In this document: positions 1 through 9,963 of the stretch, piece after piece
Layout: the number at the start of each line of letters is the position of its first letter
How positions within the stretch are numbered: position 1 is the stretch's first letter
Source: a virus
DNA: 55,739 nucleotides
Reading direction: 5' to 3' (one strand)
IMG/VR virus record: IMGVR_UViG_3300028103_000021
Coordinates: 1 to 55,739 of that record
The notes under the pieces: generated by a model
What the model was told of the DNA's origin: nothing
Databases searched by the model: none
The model's input: only the letters and a program-made list of their open reading frames with translations
Translations under genes and position numbers: made by a program

Positions 1-3000
1 ATATAGCTCCAGCAGCAGATATTAATCCTAATACTCTTTTTGATGCAAATTTTGTAATACCACCAAGAGATAATTCTCCAAAATTTAATCCTGTTCCAAT
101 AGTTTCAGAAATAATTTTATCTTTCCAAATACCTGCGGTTGTAGTTGCTGTACTAGAACCTATAGCTCCTTCTGCTATACTTTTAAATAATTTTCCAGAA
201 CCAAACTCTCCTGTTTTTGCCGATTGTTGATTAGTAAATGCTTGACTATAATCAAAGAAATTATAATATCCAAAACCTTTAGTTTTATTAGTGCCTAATA
301 ATTCTGTTGCTATTCCAATCCCAGGAATTAAATTAAATCCTGTTGGTCCAGTTAATTCACCCTTTAGTTGAGTTTGTGCAGATCCATATTTTTTAAGAAG
401 TTCTAATTGATCTGCTGCTTTTTTATCTCCTCCAGCAGCTTTTGCTGATAAATCATTCAAAGTATTTAATTGAGTATTAGCTGAATATGAGCTTCCGCCA
501 AAAATACCAGATATTTCTCTTCCTCTTTTTCCAGTAAATATGTCAGAAATTACATTTCCTATAGCAAAAGAACTTCCTAAACCACCAATAAATTTTTGCG
601 ATGCTGCAAGAGCAGTTCTATTTCCAATAAGTCCAGAACCACCAAAAAGTTTAGACATAAAATTAATTGGAGCAGCACTTGAAGCAATTGCTCTTGGCGC
701 TACTGCAAAACCAGCCATAGCTCCAGCTGTTGGTAATATAGATTCTTTTGCAGATTCAAAAAATCCTTTTCTTCCAGCACCAGCCTCTTGAGCAGCTGTA
801 ATTCCAGAAAATAAACCTGCCATTGCTACAGTTGGACTTTTAAGAGACTGAATAAATTTATTGCCAACAATTTGCGCTCTACCAGGTTTTAATTCATTTG
901 GATTTATTATTTGCCCATTACTAAGTCTATAAACTGGAGCGGTTGGAGGTTTTTGGCCTTGTCTTAAAGCTTCCTGTGTTTTTTCATATGTTTGAAATGC
1001 TTTTGATGGAGAAGTAAATCTTCCTGTGACAGCATCTCTTACATTTTTAAAACTTTCTGCTTGAAGTTGTTGTTGATTGCCAAATAGATACTTATCTAAA
1101 GTCTCAATTCCTTTTCCGCCAAAACTAAATGTTTTTTCAAGTGCCGTATTAGCAAAATTAGTTAGTGGAGTTCCAATATTTCCTTTTAAATTTAAACCTT
1201 CCATTAGTTTAAGTGATCCAGAACCAAGACCCATCAATCCTTGTATTGACCTAGAGCCAAAGTTATATAAACCTTTGCCAATTGTTGATACTTGTGCATT
1301 TCTTAATAAGTACGATAAGCCAAGACCTTCAGCAGATCCAAGAGCAGAAGCATAAGGAGCATCAAAATAGTGTCCTGCTAATAATCCTCCAATAAGCGCT
1401 GAACCTCCCATGCCAAATAGTGGTCTAGCAAATTTTCCAACCTTACCAAGTAAATTTGGAGATTCTTTTTTATCTATATACTTTTTAAAAGATTCCCAAT
1501 TTTTATTAGTTTCCGGTATGTTATCTTTTTTTCTGCCAAATAAACTGTAAATTTTTTCTCTAGTAAAAGCCTTTTGTTTAAGCCATTCATAAAGAAAATC
1601 TTGTTTTTTCGGTTTTGGATTTCTAATTCTTTCAAATTTTTCCGCCCTATCTCTTTTTGTTCCAGATCTTGTATCGCTTTCTCTATATCCCTCATTAGAT
1701 GCTTGTATTCTTCGTCTTCTTTCTGCCCTTTCATCCTTTGATATATAAGGTTTTATTTTTTCTGCTATATCTTTATCGAATTTAATTTCTGGAAAATCAC
1801 TTGCTGATAAAAACGGCTTTTCATTAATTAAATTTCTAAATTCTGGAAATTGTGAAAATATTTTAGCAATCTCTTTTGGTCCGTAACCACCAGCAATTGC
1901 TGTATCATCGCCGGCCATTAACCTAGCAAATAATTCTCTATTAGATGTAAGATAAGCTTTATATAAAGCTTTCTTTTGTTCTAATGATAAATTTAATTTA
2001 CTAGCTGTATTAGCTGATATACTGCCTAAACCAGCTGCTTTTCTATAATCATCATGACCTAAAAGACTATTAATAAAATTACTTGTTTCTACACGATCAT
2101 AATTTACAAGATTGACACGCTTTTCTGCTGCTTCAATCATTATTTTTCTTAAGTTTCGCAGCTGTGAATTTTTATTAAAATCAATTGTTTCAGATCTATA
2201 TTTTTTAGTATATGGATTATAATCAGCAGCGTGTGCAGATTCATGATCTATAGTTTGAAAAAATTCCCATGCGCTAGATATTCCTCCTCTAGCTCCTAAA
2301 TTAATATTTAAAACTCCACCCTCACGATCAAAAGTTCCTGCTGTTGCTGATTTTATTTCATTTGAAAATGAAATATGCTTTAAACCAATTCCAGAGCTAT
2401 ACTGATATTTTTTAGAAAAATTGTCTCTTATAAATTTTTCAAGAGCTATTTCTTTATTACCCGTTAAATATTCTTGTGTATTTATTTTTCTATATTTTTC
2501 TTGATTTTGATAAATTTCTTGTAAAGTTTTAAGTTCGCTTTCAACACTTCCGCCTTCAGATAAATATCTAATCAAGCCACCATTTTTTTTGTAAGCATTT
2601 TTAGGAACTACATATTCACCTGGAGTTAATAAAGCTAATTCACTATCCGTGTCTCCAATTCCTTCAACTTTACCACCCTTGTTATATCCTCGAAACCGTA
2701 ATCCACCACTAGTTCTAAGCCCAAAAGCAGTTCCAACATTTTTAGCACTTGCTTCAGCTGGATTATACAACGCTTTCCTTAAGGACATTAATTCTACTAT
2801 TAAACTTTTAATTTCTGATGTTAATGCATCTGTTGATAATGGTTGTTTAACAGAAGATTCAGCTAAAATATTGGCAGCATTTGATAATTCATTTATTTTT
2901 TTTGTTACTCCTCCTTCTTGCTGTAATAAATTCTTGTCACTTAAAAAAGATTTGACCAACTCATTTCTAACATTTTCAGCACCTATACCACCACCAGAAG

Positions 3001-6000
3001 ATATAGATTTTATTCTTTCAAAAGCAGCTTTAGCTTCTGGGGATAATCCAGTTGTATTTGCTCCTCTAAAATCTCCTTTTTTAAGATCAGTTAATAAGTT
3101 ACTGGCAGTCACATCTTTTGAAAGAATTCTTAAATCTTCTTCTAATGTTCCAGCTTTTTCAAAAATACCTTTAGCAGAAACAATCCTGTCTCTTTCTTCT
3201 TGTGCTGTAGAACCTTTCAATAAATCAGCAAAAGTTTTTCCACCAACTGTTTTCTGAGATTCCAAAGTTAACCTAGCGCCTTGGGCTTGCCTTAATCTAA
3301 TTAAATTATCTTCTTTTTGAATTTCTTCTACTTTTTGTTTTCTTTGTATTTCTTGAGTAAAAATTCTTTCCAATGATGATAAAAATTGATCGCCTATTTG
3401 TTTTAATTTATCAGTTGACTGTGCATTATCTTTAATAAACTTTGCGTATAGTTCAGCTGCTTTTACTTGATCGGCAGCAATAGCAACAAGATCTTGTCTC
3501 GCTTGATCTGCTTTATCCTGTTCTGTTTTTATATTTAATTGCGGAAATCCTTTTGCTAAAGCTCTATTTTGTATTTCTTCTCCAGTTATTCCACCGAACT
3601 CTGGAAGTCTTACATTTCTAAATGTATCTGTAAAAGTAGCAAACTGTTTTCTTGCCTTTAAACTAAAACTCATAATATCTGCGCCAGCATTAACTTGCTC
3701 GGCTATGCCACGACCTCTTTCAATTTCCCTTAATTGTTTTCTATCTGCCGTTAACAATGTTCTAGCAGCATTTAATTTTGCTTCTCTTTGCTGTTCAGCT
3801 TCAGTAAGTCTTGATTGAGCTTCGGTAGATCTAGTTGTTTCATCTCTTAAATTTGCAAGAGCATCTGCTAAATTAGCAGCTTTATCTTTAGCTTCTTGAT
3901 GTTTTTGAGCTAATAATCTAGCAGCTTCTTTTTGCGCTATATTTCCAGAAGCTAAATTAACAAAGGATGACTCAAGATCTTTTCCTGTTGAAATAACCTC
4001 TTTTTGAGCAGAAACTAAGTCGTTATAAATAGCTTGTGGATTTAAAGCATTTTGTGCAGGAACACCTAAGTTTGTTTGTCTTTCAACCAATGGTCTTAAA
4101 ATATCTTGTCTATTTAAGAAATTGCTTACTGGTAATCCAGTTCTAGATGCTTGTAGTTCTGCTTGTAGTTTAGCTAAGTTTGCAGTAGCGTCACTAACTT
4201 TTTGTAGTTCTGACAAATACCTATTTTGTTCTTGAGAAATTTTAGCCAAACCATTTATATATGCCTGACCAACTTTTGTTATGGCTTCTGATGTTGAATT
4301 AGCTACAGATTGAAATTCTTGAATTTGAGACTGAAGAGCTTCTTTAGCTGCTTTTGTTGGATCAAACGCTGCCCCTCTTCTGGTCAAAGAAGCTTGATTT
4401 CTTTCTAAATAATCTTGTACAACTTGTAATAAATCACGACCAGTACCTTGTTGTACATCAATGCCTCTACCAGCTAAAAGTTTTTCTAATTGATCATTAA
4501 AATTAGCACCTTCTAAACCACCTTGGGATTTTATTACTGCTAATACTGATGGCAACTCAGTTAAAAATTGATTTAAGACCTGTGCTTGTTCTATTTGTGG
4601 TTTAGCTTGTTCTCCAAATGGAGAAAATACTTGTTTAATCGCATTAGAAAATGTCGCTTGATCAGAACCTAATTTGACACGGCTTTTAATATCTGGAGTT
4701 CTAAATTCTGCACTTCTACTAAGAATATCGGTTACATAAATAGTAGAATTTGATAATTCTTCAAATTTTGATATAGCAGATTCTACTGAATTAGACAAAA
4801 ACTCTAAAGAAGATGAAAATCTATTTGCTGCATTAATAGAACTTTGTCTTACTTGTTCGACTCTTTGCTCATCTACTACAGACCTTGCTAATGCAAGAAT
4901 AAGTTTATTTAATTCTTCTCCGGCTTTTCCAGATGCATCGCCTAGTAAATTAATTAAATCTGCATTAATTGGACTAATTCTAAATGTTTGAAAAAGTTCA
5001 GCAGCATTTATTTTTTGATTGCCCAAAACGCTACGCAATCTATCTTGAATTATTTGAGTTGCTCCCTGCAAAGAACCAGAGAATTTTCCTTTTAATTCAT
5101 TTTTTAGTTGTTCTGGATCTAAAGATTCATTTAATGAAACTAATGCCTGTCTTTCTTTTCTATAATTTTTTACAAAAGAACTCAATTCTGTTGTTTCAAC
5201 ACCAGCAGTAGGTATATATTCTTTATTAGATACTAAATCGGAAACGCTTTGATTAATTTTATCAACGGCCTTGTCAATTCTTATCTTTTCTATTTCTTTA
5301 CTTGCATTAAAAAATTGTTTAGTAAGTCCAATAACTCCAGCACCTACAGCAGCAATTCCAATTACTAAAGGATTCATTGTTGGTGCAGCAATAGCTGCTG
5401 CCGTAGTGGCATCTGTAATTGCTGATCCTAAAGCACTAAAAGTTTGATATCTTGTTTTTGATATTTGTCCAGAAACAACTTGTTCTGCTGTTCCAGCCAT
5501 CGCTGATGCAGCTTCACCGCCGTAAATTGATCCAATAGCACCAACAGCAGTTAATGATCTACCAACTTTAGTTTGCGTTAACCCAGAGAATAGTCCATTT
5601 GTTTTTACTTCATTTGTAAAATCTGTTATTGCAGATTTTAAAGAAGAAAAACTGTTTGAAACACTAATTATAGCTCTATTTAAAGGGCCTTTGGATATTT
5701 TTAAATCATCTGCAACGCCACGGAGATTATCATTAACTTTTACAGTTCCTGCTTTAATATCTTTTTCTAATGACTCTAAACCAAAAACTCTTCCTTGTTT
5801 AACAACTATATTTGCATTCTGTTGTATAGCCTGAGAATATTTTTGAGTAGCTGTTTCAATTAAAATTTCGTTATCATTAATGCCTGTTAAAATTCTTAAC
5901 TGTTCAGATATAGCAACAATAATCTGATTTCTTAGTTTGTTTTCCTCTTCTGCTAAAAATCTTTGTTTAGTAGTGGTTCCTAATAAAGCTTGTTGTTTTG

Positions 6001-9000
6001 GATCTTTGGTTACTTTTTCAAATCTGCTTATTGCTCTTTCTTCTAAAATACCAGCTACTGTTTCTTTTCCTGCGAGTGGTGTAACCTTTGTAGCCGGTTT
6101 AAATGTGTAAGACTGTTCTCCGGTTGGCAAAGCAGAAGCTGTTAATGAAGTGATAGTTTTTTGTCGTTCTTTTTTAAGCTCATCCAATCTTGTTTGCGCT
6201 TGAATAACTGATGGATCTGTAGCTGATGTTGCTGATGCTCTAGCTGTTGCCAAAGCAGATGTAGCTGTTAATATTTTCCTATCTTGATCTTCTAATAATT
6301 TTAATGTACTTGCAGCCATTGCTCTAGATTGAGAAAGAGCTTGCGATTGACTTAAGTCCACTCTAGTTGCGCTTATTTGTGCATAAATAATATCGGCTAA
6401 AGCCTTTTCTGCATCTGCTAAACTTTTTGTAGAATTTATTAATGTTTCTAAATTATATGTTTTATTTCTAAAAATTAAACCTCTTTGTTGTGGAATAACC
6501 ATTTCTCTTTCTGGTTGTCCACCATTAGCTAGTCCAACTCTTCCGCCTAAAGCAAATTTACCAAATTTATTCATTCTGTCTAAATTAGCGCCACCAATAG
6601 ATGATGCAGCGCTTGGAGAAAATACAAACTCGCCTGGAGTTAAAATAGCTGGAACTCTACCACCTTTTGCAAATCCTTTTCTAGACATATTCATTAAATT
6701 ATCAGCGCCAATTTTAGCAACAGAAGATTTGCGTATTACAAAAGAACCTTCGTCTAAATCCATTGGCACACTATCTGAATTGCCAGTACCAGGAACTATA
6801 AATCCGCCAGAAGCTTTTTTTTTCTCTTTTATTCTTTTAAAAGAAGGTTCTTCTAGTTGTTTGTCTTTGTCAATTATACTTTTAATCCCCTCTTTAAAAA
6901 GGTTAACTTCCTTATCTAAAATTTCCTTTCCTTTTACAACACTTCGTTTTGTTTCAACAAATAAATTTCTTTTATTTGATATTTTTACTAAGTCTTCCAA
7001 CCCTGGCAGTTGTTTGATTTGGTCATAAGATCCAAAAAAATCTACTGGAAAATTAGCATCTCTTAAACTAGCATCTTTTAACTTTTCTGTGTTTTTTACT
7101 TCATGTTCAAATAAATAACCTTCCAATTGATATGCATTACTTTTATTTAATATGGCTTTAGCAATTTCATAACCTCTTACTTCTCCATATGTATTTTTTA
7201 ATGATTGTATTTTTATCGTATTTTCATTATCTTTTATTATTTTTTTTGCTTCTAATTGTATTTTTTTTGAAAGTAAAACATCTTTATTTTTATATTTTAC
7301 TTCTGGATTATAAATAAATGTTGGTATATGACTATCTTGAATTTCTACTTCTTGTTTTATAGGTTTGCCATTTTTATCTTTTGCAGAGAATATATAATTT
7401 GCTTGTCCTTGAATAAAAGATTGACTGTCTTCTTTTCGCTGTAATTTAGGACTACTTTTTGTTTGTCCTAACGCTACCTGTATTACATTTCTTAGAATTC
7501 CACTTTTTTGATATTCTTCTAAGTCTATAGTTCCTCCTTTTGCATATTTCTTCGGTATTACTAATTCGCCTGGTTCTAATAATGCAGGAACAATATCACC
7601 AGATCCACTTCCTGGTACAACACCGCCCCTTTTCATTCTTACAATGCCACCATCAGCAAATCTATTTTGATTAAATATCTTTGGGTTTGGACTTGCTGTA
7701 ATGCCGGTACTAAAACCTTTAACAAACTGACCAATTCCGGTGGCAACTTTAACTGTAGCTATAGCTCCAATAAGAGGAATCAAAGGCTTTAAAGCATCTG
7801 CCAATTGAATAGCTGCACTAGCGCCAGATATAAAAGTATCAAATAATTTTTGAAAACCAGTCGATTGAGTTATAGATCTAATTAAAGCATTAAATTCTTC
7901 TTTTAATTTCTGTAACTTAATCGCATAGGCTAATTGTGCTTGGCCAGCATTTTGAGACAACGAAGTAGAACCAGCTATAGCAACATTAACCGCTTTTTGA
8001 CTAATTGCAAATTCTTGAATAAGAGGAATAACTTTAGAAATTTGACGATAGCCACCTAACTCTTCTACAATTTTTGCAAATTGAGGATCAGTAGTAGGTA
8101 AAGATGATAATGCAGCAGAAAGCCTCCTAATAGCTTCGTAAGGACCAACGAACTGTTGTTCAAGATTAGCATTTCCAAGAGCTAGAGCTTCTTCTCTGCT
8201 ATATCTAAGATTTACACCTAGTTCTTTAAGGGCGTTTACAGTATTTCCACGCTGTATTCTTGTAAATATAGTACGCAAACCGGTACTGATTGTTTCTGCG
8301 CTTTCTCTAGTTGTTTGTCTTACAGATGTAAACAAACCTAAAAGTTCATTTAAGTCTCCACCAGCAGCTTTGAAAGCACCACCAGTTTTACGAATTGCTT
8401 CTACAATATCCCCAGCTTCAACAGCGAACTCGCCAGCAACTGCATTAACAGCGCCTAAAGCTGACTCAAGATTATTCGCCCCAATCTTAAACTGATTAAG
8501 AATGGCAATAGCACCTTCAGTTGTGTTTGCAAAATTTTCAAAGTTTGGTGCTAAAGCAGCTTTTGCCAATGCTTCCAAAGCAACTCTTGTATCATCAATT
8601 GATAAGTTGGCTTGCTTTAATGTAACGGCAGCTTGAATAAGATCTTTGCTAGAAACACCTAAAGAAGTTGAAAGTCTAGTTACTTCATTAACAACACCTT
8701 GAATAGCAGAACCACTATCGCCAGAAACCTGAACAAGTTTAACCATCTGACGGTCAAAATCTATAGCCTCTGATGTCGCTTGTTTAATAGCACTTGTTAA
8801 TTGAATCATTGATCCAGCAGCTAAACTAAATGCCCCGAATCTTTTTGCTGCCAAACCGGCTTGACGACCAAAACTTTCTACAGATGTAATTGCTCCTTCA
8901 ATATCGGCTTTAATTCTTCTAATAGAATCAGAATTGGCCAAACTAAGATCTACAGTAACTTTTTTATTAGATAGTTGTCTATTAAGATCGTTTGATATTT

Positions 9001-9058
9001 TTGTAGCTGCTCCAGAAGCGAGAGCAACATTCATTATAGCGGTAATATTAAAAGCCAT
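1..9058 (-). CDS. Tape measure protein, 3' end missing (at least 3019 codons)
   Basis: The frame is open from the ATG at 9058 to the window edge, so the C-terminus is missing. The start has a good ribosome site (AGAGGA, 4-5 bases upstream). Residues about 60-450 look like the TP901-type phage tail tape measure domain: helical, Ala/Gln rich, with 'GDLNELLGLFTSVRQTTRES' at about 230-250, and followed by hydrophobic helices. Glycine-rich linkers of the type GGxVPGxGxGDxVPALLxPGE occur near residues 475-495, 750-820 and 2120-2150, a motif common in tape measure proteins. Between them lie long coiled-coil stretches. Residues about 2190-2400 hold a metallopeptidase-like domain, and hydrophobic Ala/Gly segments follow. 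The protein should set tail length and be threaded through the tube. It lies downstream of tube and chaperone genes, as is usual. Short plus-strand ORFs here are shadows. Confidence 0.93.
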   Translation of the reverse strand, partial: MAFNITAIMNVALASGAATKISNDLNRQLSNKKVTVDLSLANSDSIRRIKADIEGAITSVESFGRQAGLAAKRFGAFSLAAGSMIQLTSAIKQATSEAIDFDRQMVKLVQVSGDSGSAIQGVVNEVTRLSTSLGVSSKDLIQAAVTLKQANLSIDDTRVALEALAKAALAPNFENFANTTEGAIAILNQFKIGANNLESALGAVNAVAGEFAVEAGDIVEAIRKTGGAFKAAGGDLNELLGLFTSVRQTTRESAETISTGLRTIFTRIQRGNTVNALKELGVNLRYSREEALALGNANLEQQFVGPYEAIRRLSAALSSLPTTDPQFAKIVEELGGYRQISKVIPLIQEFAISQKAVNVAIAGSTSLSQNAGQAQLAYAIKLQKLKEEFNALIRSITQSTGFQKLFDTFISGASAAIQLADALKPLIPLIGAIATVKVATGIGQFVKGFSTGITASPNPKIFNQNRFADGGIVRMKRGGVVPGSGSGDIVPALLEPGELVIPKKYAKGGTIDLEEYQKSGILRNVIQVALGQTKSSPKLQRKEDSQSFIQGQANYIFSAKDKNGKPIKQEVEIQDSHIPTFIYNPEVKYKNKDVLLSKKIQLEAKKIIKDNENTIKIQSLKNTYGEVRGYEIAKAILNKSNAYQLEGYLFEHEVKNTEKLKDASLRDANFPVDFFGSYDQIKQLPGLEDLVKISNKRNLFVETKRSVVKGKEILDKEVNLFKEGIKSIIDKDKQLEEPSFKRIKEKKKASGGFIVPGTGNSDSVPMDLDEGSFVIRKSSVAKIGADNLMNMSRKGFAKGGRVPAILTPGEFVFSPSAASSIGGANLDRMNKFGKFALGGRVGLANGGQPEREMVIPQQRGLIFRNKTYNLETLINSTKSLADAEKALADIIYAQISATRVDLSQSQALSQSRAMAASTLKLLEDQDRKILTATSALATARASATSATDPSVIQAQTRLDELKKERQKTITSLTASALPTGEQSYTFKPATKVTPLAGKETVAGILEERAISRFEKVTKDPKQQALLGTTTKQRFLAEEENKLRNQIIVAISEQLRILTGINDNEILIETATQKYSQAIQQNANIVVKQGRVFGLESLEKDIKAGTVKVNDNLRGVADDLKISKGPLNRAIISVSNSFSSLKSAITDFTNEVKTNGLFSGLTQTKVGRSLTAVGAIGSIYGGEAASAMAGTAEQVVSGQISKTRYQTFSALGSAITDATTAAAIAAPTMNPLVIGIAAVGAGVIGLTKQFFNASKEIEKIRIDKAVDKINQSVSDLVSNKEYIPTAGVETTELSSFVKNYRKERQALVSLNESLDPEQLKNELKGKFSGSLQGATQIIQDRLRSVLGNQKINAAELFQTFRISPINADLINLLGDASGKAGEELNKLILALARSVVDEQRVEQVRQSSINAANRFSSSLEFLSNSVESAISKFEELSNSTIYVTDILSRSAEFRTPDIKSRVKLGSDQATFSNAIKQVFSPFGEQAKPQIEQAQVLNQFLTELPSVLAVIKSQGGLEGANFNDQLEKLLAGRGIDVQQGTGRDLLQVVQDYLERNQASLTRRGAAFDPTKAAKEALQSQIQEFQSVANSTSEAITKVGQAYINGLAKISQEQNRYLSELQKVSDATANLAKLQAELQASRTGLPVSNFLNRQDILRPLVERQTNLGVPAQNALNPQAIYNDLVSAQKEVISTGKDLESSFVNLASGNIAQKEAARLLAQKHQEAKDKAANLADALANLRDETTRSTEAQSRLTEAEQQREAKLNAARTLLTADRKQLREIERGRGIAEQVNAGADIMSFSLKARKQFATFTDTFRNVRLPEFGGITGEEIQNRALAKGFPQLNIKTEQDKADQARQDLVAIAADQVKAAELYAKFIKDNAQSTDKLKQIGDQFLSSLERIFTQEIQRKQKVEEIQKEDNLIRLRQAQGARLTLESQKTVGGKTFADLLKGSTAQEERDRIVSAKGIFEKAGTLEEDLRILSKDVTASNLLTDLKKGDFRGANTTGLSPEAKAAFERIKSISSGGGIGAENVRNELVKSFLSDKNLLQQEGGVTKKINELSNAANILAESSVKQPLSTDALTSEIKSLIVELMSLRKALYNPAEASAKNVGTAFGLRTSGGLRFRGYNKGGKVEGIGDTDSELALLTPGEYVVPKNAYKKNGGLIRYLSEGGSVESELKTLQEIYQNQEKYRKINTQEYLTGNKEIALEKFIRDNFSKKYQYSSGIGLKHISFSNEIKSATAGTFDREGGVLNINLGARGGISSAWEFFQTIDHESAHAADYNPYTKKYRSETIDFNKNSQLRNLRKIMIEAAEKRVNLVNYDRVETSNFINSLLGHDDYRKAAGLGSISANTASKLNLSLEQKKALYKAYLTSNRELFARLMAGDDTAIAGGYGPKEIAKIFSQFPEFRNLINEKPFLSASDFPEIKFDKDIAEKIKPYISKDERAERRRRIQASNEGYRESDTRSGTKRDRAEKFERIRNPKPKKQDFLYEWLKQKAFTREKIYSLFGRKKDNIPETNKNWESFKKYIDKKESPNLLGKVGKFARPLFGMGGSALIGGLLAGHYFDAPYASALGSAEGLGLSYLLRNAQVSTIGKGLYNFGSRSIQGLMGLGSGSLKLMEGLNLKGNIGTPLTNFANTALEKTFSFGGKGIETLDKYLFGNQQQLQAESFKNVRDAVTGRFTSPSKAFQTYEKTQEALRQGQKPPTAPVYRLSNGQIINPNELKPGRAQIVGNKFIQSLKSPTVAMAGLFSGITAAQEAGAGRKGFFESAKESILPTAGAMAGFAVAPRAIASSAAPINFMSKLFGGSGLIGNRTALAASQKFIGGLGSSFAIGNVISDIFTGKRGREISGIFGGSSYSANTQLNTLNDLSAKAAGGDKKAADQLELLKKYGSAQTQLKGELTGPTGFNLIPGIGIATELLGTNKTKGFGYYNFFDYSQAFTNQQSAKTGEFGSGKLFKSIAEGAIGSSTATTTAGIWKDKIISETIGTGLNFGELSLGGITKFASKRVLGLISAAGAI
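1934..2335 (-). other. HEXXH metallopeptidase-like domain inside the tape measure protein
   Basis: In the tape measure frame, bases 2231-2245 encode H-E-S-A-H (residues 2272-2276), an HEXXH zinc-protease motif. It is preceded by 'GTFDREGGVLNINLGARGG', the beta-hairpin that typically comes just before the zinc helix ('G.yd..g.i.in'). It is followed by A-A-D-Y and, about 100 residues later, by 'NRELFARLMAGDD' with Glu at 2375, which resembles the third-ligand helix (E-x-F-A-R) of gluzincin-like peptidases in phage polyvalent proteins. The motif, the preceding strand and the E-FAR helix can all be seen. Zinc binding and activity are inferred. A chance HEXXH in a 3000-residue protein is possible, but the matching flanks argue against it. 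Confidence 0.6.
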
Positions 9059-9080
9059 TGTTTTCCTCTATAAAAAGAAA

Positions 9081-9113
9081 GGGAGCAATCCTTATTTTAA
9101 AAAGACTGCTCCC
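9081..9113 (-). terminator. Rho-independent terminator before the tape measure gene
   Basis: Read on the minus strand, the arms GGGAGCAGTC and GATTGCTCCC form a 10-bp stem (one G-U pair) around a 13-base AT-rich loop, followed by TTTCTTTTT. It lies between the stop of the 271-residue chaperone-region gene and the tape measure ribosome site, so it should lower tape measure transcription relative to the genes upstream. Confidence 0.8.
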
Positions 9114-9147
9114 ATTAGACTTTCCTAATTAATATTACACCAATTTT

Positions 9148-9963
9148 TTATTCTTCTTCTTCCTTAATTGGCTTGCCAGATTCATCCAAAAATGGAGTGA
9201 AATCTACAATGTAATTGCCGTCTTCATCAACTAAGTTGCCGTCAACATCAACGAGTTTTCCTTCCTCATTAATATATCGGCCATCCTCATTGACCAAACG
9301 GCCCTCAGAATCTACCCTACGACCCTGTTTATCAATAAAGTTTAGTTCATTATCTACGAACTTATACTTCTTTAAAAACTCATTTTCCGGCAATCTCTTT
9401 TCATAATCTGGGTCAATACCATAAAGCATCATGGCAAGATTAGAAGCTGCTGGTCCAATGGCTGGGTCTACTTCTTTAGATAAAAAGTCTTCATAAGACT
9501 TAAAGTATTGCTTGCCAGTATCATTAAATACAGTACAAGCAGAAACAAAGAAGTTAAATTGGGCGTTATCAGCCTGTCCTTCTGCTGTATTATTATCTAA
9601 TCCAATACGATCAGAGTTCAATGTTCGCAACTCAGCCCTATACTTCCTCATCTGAAGGGCGATTTCTCTGGCTTCACTAAGTTTAATACCGCCAGACTTA
9701 ATCCTTCGTTCAGACTCTGCAATCTTTTCTTGAAGTTCACGCAATTGCTTTTGCTTTGTGTCATCCCAAAGCTTTTGCTCACGCATTACATTTTCAACTT
9801 TTGCACGAAGAATACCGCCGGATTCAACGGCATCACGAAATGCCTTGTTGTAAACCTTTTGGCCTTCTTGCTTCTGCTTAATAGTCGGACGAAGAACTGC
9901 GAGTTCTACTTCCTTGGTATCAAGCGTTACCTTAAAAGTCCTCTTGTTATCAGGCGCACTCAT
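9148..9963 (-). CDS. Tail assembly chaperone-like protein with acidic 7-residue repeats
   Basis: This 271-residue protein is encoded just before the tape measure gene, where siphoviruses encode tail assembly chaperones. Residues about 35-85 ('ENVMREQKLWDDTKQKQL') resemble a segment of the 341-residue protein two genes upstream ('NDMLIEQGIWNDEKEEKL'), so the two look like paralogues. The middle is helical. Residues 210-251 are six tandem 7-residue units of the form [VI][DN]xxG[RKN][LYR], and the C-terminus is very acidic (KEEEE). The ATG overlaps the upstream stop (ATGA), so translation is probably coupled. The chaperone role comes from position and paralogy rather than a recognised domain. 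Base composition is GC-richer than in the neighbouring fibre genes. Confidence 0.65.
   Translation of the reverse strand: MSAPDNKRTFKVTLDTKEVELAVLRPTIKQKQEGQKVYNKAFRDAVESGGILRAKVENVMREQKLWDDTKQKQLRELQEKIAESERRIKSGGIKLSEAREIALQMRKYRAELRTLNSDRIGLDNNTAEGQADNAQFNFFVSACTVFNDTGKQYFKSYEDFLSKEVDPAIGPAASNLAMMLYGIDPDYEKRLPENEFLKKYKFVDNELNFIDKQGRRVDSEGRLVNEDGRYINEEGKLVDVDGNLVDEDGNYIVDFTPFLDESGKPIKEEEE
9211..9336 (-). repeat. Six tandem 21-bp units coding 7-residue repeats
   Basis: Residues 210-251 of the chaperone-like protein read IDKQGRR, VDSEGRL, VNEDGRY, INEEGKL, VDVDGNL, VDEDGNY. Each unit has a hydrophobic first residue, an acidic pair and an invariant glycine at position 5, which suggests a small beta-solenoid or hairpin stack. 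The DNA units have diverged, so this is an old repeat. Confidence 0.85.

Noticed and set aside
1474-1734. 86-residue minus-strand ORF in another frame of the tape measure
   Set aside because: It lies entirely within the long tape measure frame and looks like a Lys/Glu-rich shadow.
2649-3257. 202-residue plus-strand ORF over the tape measure
   Set aside because: Low-complexity Pro/Leu/Ser product antisense to a long open gene with clear tape measure features.
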